In this document: positions 60,000-64,000 of the stretch, piece by piece
Position numbering within the stretch: position 1 is the stretch's first letter
Layout of the letters: each line of letters opens with the position of its first letter
Origin: Sandaracinaceae bacterium
Lineage (GTDB): Bacteria; Myxococcota_A; Polyangia; Polyangiales; Houyiibacteriaceae
Assembly: GCA_016706685.1 (NCBI GenBank)
Contig: JADJJE010000004.1
Span: 355,298-419,297, forward strand
Length of the DNA stretch: 64,000 bases
Direction of reading: 5' to 3'
Made by a program: the position numbers and the translations under genes
Notes under the pieces: generated by a model
Told to the model about the DNA's origin: nothing
The model's database searches: none
Seen by the model: the letters and a program-made list of their open reading frames with translations, nothing else

Positions 60000-60632
60000 T
60001 TGCCAGCAAAGTTCCACGAGACGGCTGAAAGCGGGATTGTGTCTCGACGGGCGGTGCGGTCGCTCCCGCTTGGTCCGAGAGTGCTCGACCCGCTCGTTCT
60101 CGGTGTCGACTTGCTGTTGCCGAGCCATCTCCAGTGCGCGGCCGAGCAGCTTGTTGTCCACCACATCTCCTGGCTGAATCCGGGCCTTGGGTACCCGGTC
60201 GAAAGCCTCGGCGCGGAGTTCGCCACCAGCTTCGGTACGGATAGTCACTCTCCCTGCGTCGTCCTCGTAGAGCATGACGTGCTTGCCCATCGTGGCGCGG
60301 GCGCTGTCGGTCTTCTCGAGCACGTAGAGCGTGCGCTGGTAGTTGATCGTCAGCTGTCTCGAGACCTTCCGCCGGGCCTGGAGTTGGAAGATGTCCTTCA
60401 GTGGCGCGGTGGGCAGGAGAGGGCGGTGAGCGTCGAGGTCGCTCTCAGGAGCGCGGGCAAAGCGTCGGTTGAAGTCATCTCGGAAGTGAGCATCGAGGAA
60501 GTCGTTCGCCGCTACGATGTCGCTGATGCCCTGGAGTCTCAGCTCCTTCACGAGTCGGTCCTGCAGCGTCCTGTTGGCGCGCTCGACGCGGCCCTTGGCG
60601 GGTGCGGAGTTGGCGCACCGGCTACGCGGGAG
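60000..60632 (-). mobile_element. ISNCY-type transposase, C-terminal remnant
   Basis: The minus strand reads CANSAPAKGRVERANRTLQD at 60617 onward, then RLVKELRLQGISDIVAANDFL and HFRDDFNRRFARAP, the end of the DDE domain and C-terminus of ISNCY-family transposases. An in-frame TAG (60635-60633) stands directly before the homologous part, and the N-terminal two thirds including the catalytic Asp residues are absent. The 3' end runs towards the stop of the cyclase gene; the frame stays open to 59880 inside that gene, but homology fades near 60030. No terminal inverted repeats were found. It marks an old insertion followed by deletion. Bases 60633-60760 beyond it hold no recognised gene. Confidence 0.8.
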
Positions 60633-60708
60633 CTAGTCGAACCGCTTCAGCAGAGACTCAACGCGCTCGGCTATGACGCCCGAATCTCCAAACCGAGCAC
60701 GCATGGCC

Positions 60709-60714
60709 TTGACA
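60709..60714 (+). promoter_or_regulatory. Perfect -35 box before the small lipoprotein gene
   Basis: TTGACA at 60709-60714; 17 bases further lies only CAATCT (60732-60737), a poor -10. It may drive the gene at 60761, whose ribosome binding site AAGGAG is at 60748-60753. Confidence 0.3.
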
Positions 60715-60760
60715 CTTACCCTGCTAGTCGGCAATCTGGCGGCTGCCAAGGAGTGACGGA

Positions 60761-61315
60761 GTGAGTAGCAAGAAGCCAATCTGGTTGTCCGGAGCCGCAT
60801 TAGTTGTGATTCTAGCGTGCGGCCCGGCGGCCCTTGAGACGCTGGACGCAGTCATCGCCTCAGATGCGGCGGCGCAGGTGCCGACATACTCTGAAGCTAG
60901 TTGCGTGGAGGTTGAGTCCAGCACAACCGTGACCACGCTTCCGCGACTCAGCGGCGGTACGATCGTCACCACACAAACGGTCCAGCTCTTCGGCTACACG
61001 TGGACAGGTGAACCAAGCAGCTGGCGTGTGCGACGTACGCCCGCTGTTGCGACCGACGGGGTCACCCACCGCTGCGTATCCGGCGGCTCATCCTCCTGTG
61101 TGCGTAGTCCCATCTTAGAAGACGCGTTCGAACTCACGTATGCTCACGAAATGTCGTTCCCGCTCTCGGACGGGGCGAATGGGTTGTTTGCCTCCTGCGG
61201 ATCACGTACGGCGAGGGTGATCGAGACCTTCAACGGGGACGGGACGCTTCAGGCCTCCAATGAAGACCCCGCCGTTGAACAACGATTCCGAGTCTGGACC
61301 GCGCAAATTCGATAG
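60761..61315 (+). CDS. Small lipoprotein of unknown function
   Basis: A 184-residue protein with lipobox-like VVILACG after a short basic N-terminus. The mature part has five cysteines (SCVEVE, HRCVSG, SSCVRS, ASCGSR) and beta-rich sequence. No family recognised. GTG at 60761 follows AAGGAG by seven bases. Codon choice is clearly less GC-biased than in the genes before the IS remnant (ends such as TTA, ATT, CTA), so the gene probably arrived together with the protease gene downstream. Confidence 0.6.
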   Translation: MSSKKPIWLSGAALVVILACGPAALETLDAVIASDAAAQVPTYSEASCVEVESSTTVTTLPRLSGGTIVTTQTVQLFGYTWTGEPSSWRVRRTPAVATDGVTHRCVSGGSSSCVRSPILEDAFELTYAHEMSFPLSDGANGLFASCGSRTARVIETFNGDGTLQASNEDPAVEQRFRVWTAQIR

Positions 61316-61439
61316 CGCCACCCATCACGGGCTGAGCCGACGTTAACACCCTTTCTGGTCTGGTCCGTCGAGCGCTCGATGTATCCAGACTAGAACGTCT
61401 GACCGTCAAAGTCATACGCGCCTCCTAGAGCACGACACG

Positions 61440-64000
61440 ATGCGACACGAAATGAATACCCTAAGCGATATGAACCGCGTTCAACGCGTGCCGGGGTTAC
61501 GCAACAGGAATGCCGCTCTGGCATCGATCGTGTGTTTCCTCCTCTCGGCCAGCTTGGCACAGACTGCTTCGGCCCAAGACGGCACGGGACCGGTCTTGTG
61601 TGTCGCGGACACCCTCCCTCCGTTTGAGTTTGAGGGCGCACTGGTTGAAGCAAGTCCGTTACTATCGCTTCAAAACTTCACGGTCCAGGGGTGGTACAGT
61701 CGGACCAACAATGACGCACTTCCGGACAGCTACTTCCATATCCTGTTTCACCTACACGACCTAAACCAGGGCGTAACCCATCTCGCCGTAGTGGCGCGCG
61801 ACTTGGCTGACGGACGCCAGGGCCTTGAGATCCAGAACGAACGGGCCGTGATCTTCATTGAGACCACACCCTTTGAGGTCGACGAATGGAATCATGTCGC
61901 CATAACCTTCGATGGGCAGACACTGTCCGTCCTCGTCAATGCCGTTAATCTAGCGAACGTCGACGCCGGGCCGGGGACCGAGCTTTGGCTTAACCGAGAC
62001 TACGACGAGTATACCGATCTCCAATTTACGCTGGGAATTGGTCGCGCCGCGACAGCGTCGCTTCACTCAACGAACGGGTACCTCACTGAGGTTGTGGTCT
62101 ACGACCATAGGAGGTTCTCTGGAGAGATTAGCGACACATACAGACGGCGAACGAGGGCTTCAGCAGCCGTGGGGGTCTGGCCTTTCGATGAGGGCCCCAG
62201 TGATGCAGCGGGCAGGTTTGTGACACGCCTGACAGGCGCAGCAGAGATCTGCTTGGTCGACACCACCCCTTTCCCAACCGTCGTGGAAGACACCACGCGA
62301 CCAATCGTGGCGTGTTCGCTTGCCCCATCGACAACTGAGCTCCACGGCAGGTACCCACGAGTCACCTCTCACACTCCAGATGTGCAGTACTCGGCCACGG
62401 ATGACGTGGATCTGGCCTCAGTGGAGGTGACAGTTAACGGGGTGCTTGTGGCTTCCGCGACTGCTGACCTGATGGGCACCAACGACAGGCGGTTTGGAGG
62501 AAGCACTCCGCTGCCCTTCTCACTCGACTTTGGAGGAGACCATCGGATCTCGTGCGTCGCAACCGACGCAGCGGGAAATGTTCAGACCTCGACGATGGCG
62601 TTTGCAGTCGTCGACTCGCAACCCGTTCCGCTGACAGTGCTGATCGGCGTCGATCCGCCTCATCCTAGCCTGGGCGATACGGTGACGTTCACAGCGTATG
62701 CCATTGATCCGCTGGGCCGAAGGATCGAGTATATCGCGTTCAACGGTGAGGGTGCTGCGGAATGGTTCGAGTGCTCCAACCTTCAGCCTGCCGACGAAGG
62801 TTTCGTGTCTTGCACATCGCCTCCAGTTACGCTTGACAGCGAACTCCCGGGATGGTTCTCGAACCTCGCGGTCGCTGAGACGGAGGGTGGGACACTAGGC
62901 TATTCGCGCGGTATCCGTGGCGTCTACGGTCCCGCCAGCGGCGGAAGAGATGCAGACAACGATGGCTTGTCCGACCTCGTCGAGGCGACGTACTGCACGT
63001 CTCCAACGAACCCCGACACAGACAATGATGGTCTGGTAGATGGTTGGGAGTTTGGTGGTCTCGAGTTCTCGGACGGTCGCAGCGTGCCCCTAGTCGACCT
63101 CGAGGCACATCCCTGCTTTGAGGATCTCTTGGTGCAGCTCATCATAGAGGAGGGACTGGAAGCCGATACCCCTGAGCTAGGACGCAGAATCGACGACGCA
63201 CTCGATGCGGTTCGCGAAGTGTTTCAAGCAGACTTGGGGGTCCATGTGGTCTTCGAACGCAGCACGATTCCTCGCCTTTTCGGTCGGCACCTTAGCGTGA
63301 TGCAGTCGACGTCTGCGCGTGATGTTTCGACCGGGCGTTTTGCGCTGCCACCCGAACGAACATGGACCCACAGACCTGTACTCATCACTGCCGGAGGCGG
63401 CGCCGGTTGGGCAGACCCATGGTACGGAGCCGCTACGCTACCTGGGTACGGGGTGGGGGGATCGTGTGACTGCCCGGAGGGCGAGGAGTTGGAAGCGTGT
63501 GGTTGTACTGTCGCCCCCGGACTCGCGGACGTGCTCGTGCACGAACTCGGGCACGTGATCCTGCTGAGTCACGCTGGTCGATCGGGCGCGTCAGAGGAGC
63601 GCATCCATACCCCCAACGGCCGCGTGGTGTATCCTGGGTTCGACCTTGGTCGACCAAACAGAATTCCCTGGTACCACAGCGTCATGAACTACCTTGCCGG
63701 CGGTGGAGCCGCCTCGTCTGGAGTTAGGTACTCGCGCATTCGTCCGATGACCGACACCCGCGCCGAAGTGGGCGCGGCATTTTCGCAAAGATCCATCTAC
63801 ACGACCACCGAGCAAACCTACCTGCAGGACGGCGTCTTGGTGGGCGGTCTTGACGAGCGTCCGGATGCACCCTGGGTGCAAAGGCTTCTCGGCAGTCGGC
63901 CCATCTGGCTGGACTCGAACCTGCATGCGGAGATTAGTTGGAGTTGTCCCGATGGGACGGGTCGACGGGGATGGGGAAGTCACACGGACAACGGCCAAGA
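61440..64000 (+). CDS. Secreted LamG-metzincin metalloprotease (3' end outside window)
   Basis: At least 853 residues; the gene runs off the window. A signal peptide (IVCFLLSASLAQTASAQ) is followed by a LamG/concanavalin-like domain (about 60-250: FEFEGALVEA, FTVQGWYSR, DEWNHVAITFDGQTLSVLVN). Ig-like beta sequence (about 280-490) leads to two thrombospondin type 3-like calcium repeats (DADNDGLSD, DTDNDGLVDGWE). A zinc metalloprotease follows with H701-E702-L-G-H705 and H711 in HELGHVILLSH, the metzincin HExxHxxxxxH pattern, here with Leu at the usual Gly, and a Met-turn candidate SVMNYL about 45 residues later. The protein is exported and likely cleaves extracellular proteins. ATG at 61440 is used; further ATGs at 61452 and 61470 are possible. 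Lower GC than most of the window. Confidence 0.85.
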   Translation, partial: MRHEMNTLSDMNRVQRVPGLRNRNAALASIVCFLLSASLAQTASAQDGTGPVLCVADTLPPFEFEGALVEASPLLSLQNFTVQGWYSRTNNDALPDSYFHILFHLHDLNQGVTHLAVVARDLADGRQGLEIQNERAVIFIETTPFEVDEWNHVAITFDGQTLSVLVNAVNLANVDAGPGTELWLNRDYDEYTDLQFTLGIGRAATASLHSTNGYLTEVVVYDHRRFSGEISDTYRRRTRASAAVGVWPFDEGPSDAAGRFVTRLTGAAEICLVDTTPFPTVVEDTTRPIVACSLAPSTTELHGRYPRVTSHTPDVQYSATDDVDLASVEVTVNGVLVASATADLMGTNDRRFGGSTPLPFSLDFGGDHRISCVATDAAGNVQTSTMAFAVVDSQPVPLTVLIGVDPPHPSLGDTVTFTAYAIDPLGRRIEYIAFNGEGAAEWFECSNLQPADEGFVSCTSPPVTLDSELPGWFSNLAVAETEGGTLGYSRGIRGVYGPASGGRDADNDGLSDLVEATYCTSPTNPDTDNDGLVDGWEFGGLEFSDGRSVPLVDLEAHPCFEDLLVQLIIEEGLEADTPELGRRIDDALDAVREVFQADLGVHVVFERSTIPRLFGRHLSVMQSTSARDVSTGRFALPPERTWTHRPVLITAGGGAGWADPWYGAATLPGYGVGGSCDCPEGEELEACGCTVAPGLADVLVHELGHVILLSHAGRSGASEERIHTPNGRVVYPGFDLGRPNRIPWYHSVMNYLAGGGAASSGVRYSRIRPMTDTRAEVGAAFSQRSIYTTTEQTYLQDGVLVGGLDERPDAPWVQRLLGSRPIWLDSNLHAEISWSCPDGTGRRGWGSHTDNGQ

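Noticed and set aside
58256..60226. A 656-residue minus-strand open frame under the cyclase gene
   Set aside because: Antisense to the TPR part of the cyclase protein; no recognisable domain and a composition typical of shadow frames.
60640..60760. A short minus-strand frame ending VIAERVESLLKRFD as a real gene end
   Set aside because: It has no recognisable homology, overlaps the start of the well-supported lipoprotein gene in its upstream part, and is too short to judge.

Overview
The window is GC-rich, densely coded DNA of a Myxococcota-type bacterium, most likely Polyangiales or Sandaracinaceae-like. This is an inference from several signs: many short-signal lipoproteins followed by Asp/Gly/Ser-rich linkers, a Cys-rich surface protein with a MYXO-CTERM-type sorting tail, a Ser/Thr kinase fused to an AAA/TPR module, and a B12-binding MerR regulator. 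No rRNA or tRNA gene was recognised. Nearly all genes abut or overlap, and no gene-free stretch exceeds 300 bases except the IS remnant at 60000-60760.

Region by region. 1-5.8 kb (minus): a four-gene run of a metallophosphatase-like tetraheme lipoprotein, an RlpA-like lipoprotein, a lamin-tail lipoprotein and recD2 (cut by the window edge). 5.9-8.9 kb (plus): the conserved translation cluster rpsP-khpA-rimM-trmD-SPOUT methyltransferase-rplS, with good sigma70-like promoters before rpsP and rplS. 9-17.4 kb: a GNAT protein, a pair of half-size ABC exporters that probably form a heterodimer, and a 1331-residue kinase-AAA-TPR protein. 17.4-24.3 kb: an N-acyl-D-amino-acid deacylase-like amidohydrolase with a beta-hydroxyacid dehydrogenase, two serine hydrolases of the beta-lactamase fold, and the MYXO-CTERM protein. 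24.3-29.7 kb: a MerR-B12 regulator with a flavin-type oxidoreductase on one side, and a DCC protein with an HsaA-like monooxygenase diverging from it, then fhs and tag. 29.8-33.5 kb: lipoproteins and small envelope proteins. 33.5-37.4 kb: a split PEP-synthase/rifampin-phosphotransferase-like system (one gene frameshifted) translationally coupled to an MFS exporter. 37.5-48.3 kb: a large lipoprotein, a TetR-RND efflux cluster, an APC permease and a propeller-like lipoprotein. 48.3-55.7 kb: a DUF302 protein, a quinone-reductase-like enzyme with divergent LysR, a frameshifted unknown gene, envelope proteins and two gene remnants. 56-60 kb: a 1342-residue protein with the same domain order as mammalian soluble adenylyl cyclase. 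60-64 kb: an ISNCY-type transposase remnant followed by lower-GC DNA with a small lipoprotein and a large secreted LamG/metzincin metalloprotease running off the window.

The most interesting items are the soluble-adenylyl-cyclase-like protein with its active site split over C1 and C2, the split phosphotransferase plus exporter operon, the MerR-B12 protein that keeps the cobalamin ligand but has lost the photochemical histidine, and two clean single-site frameshifts in otherwise intact genes.
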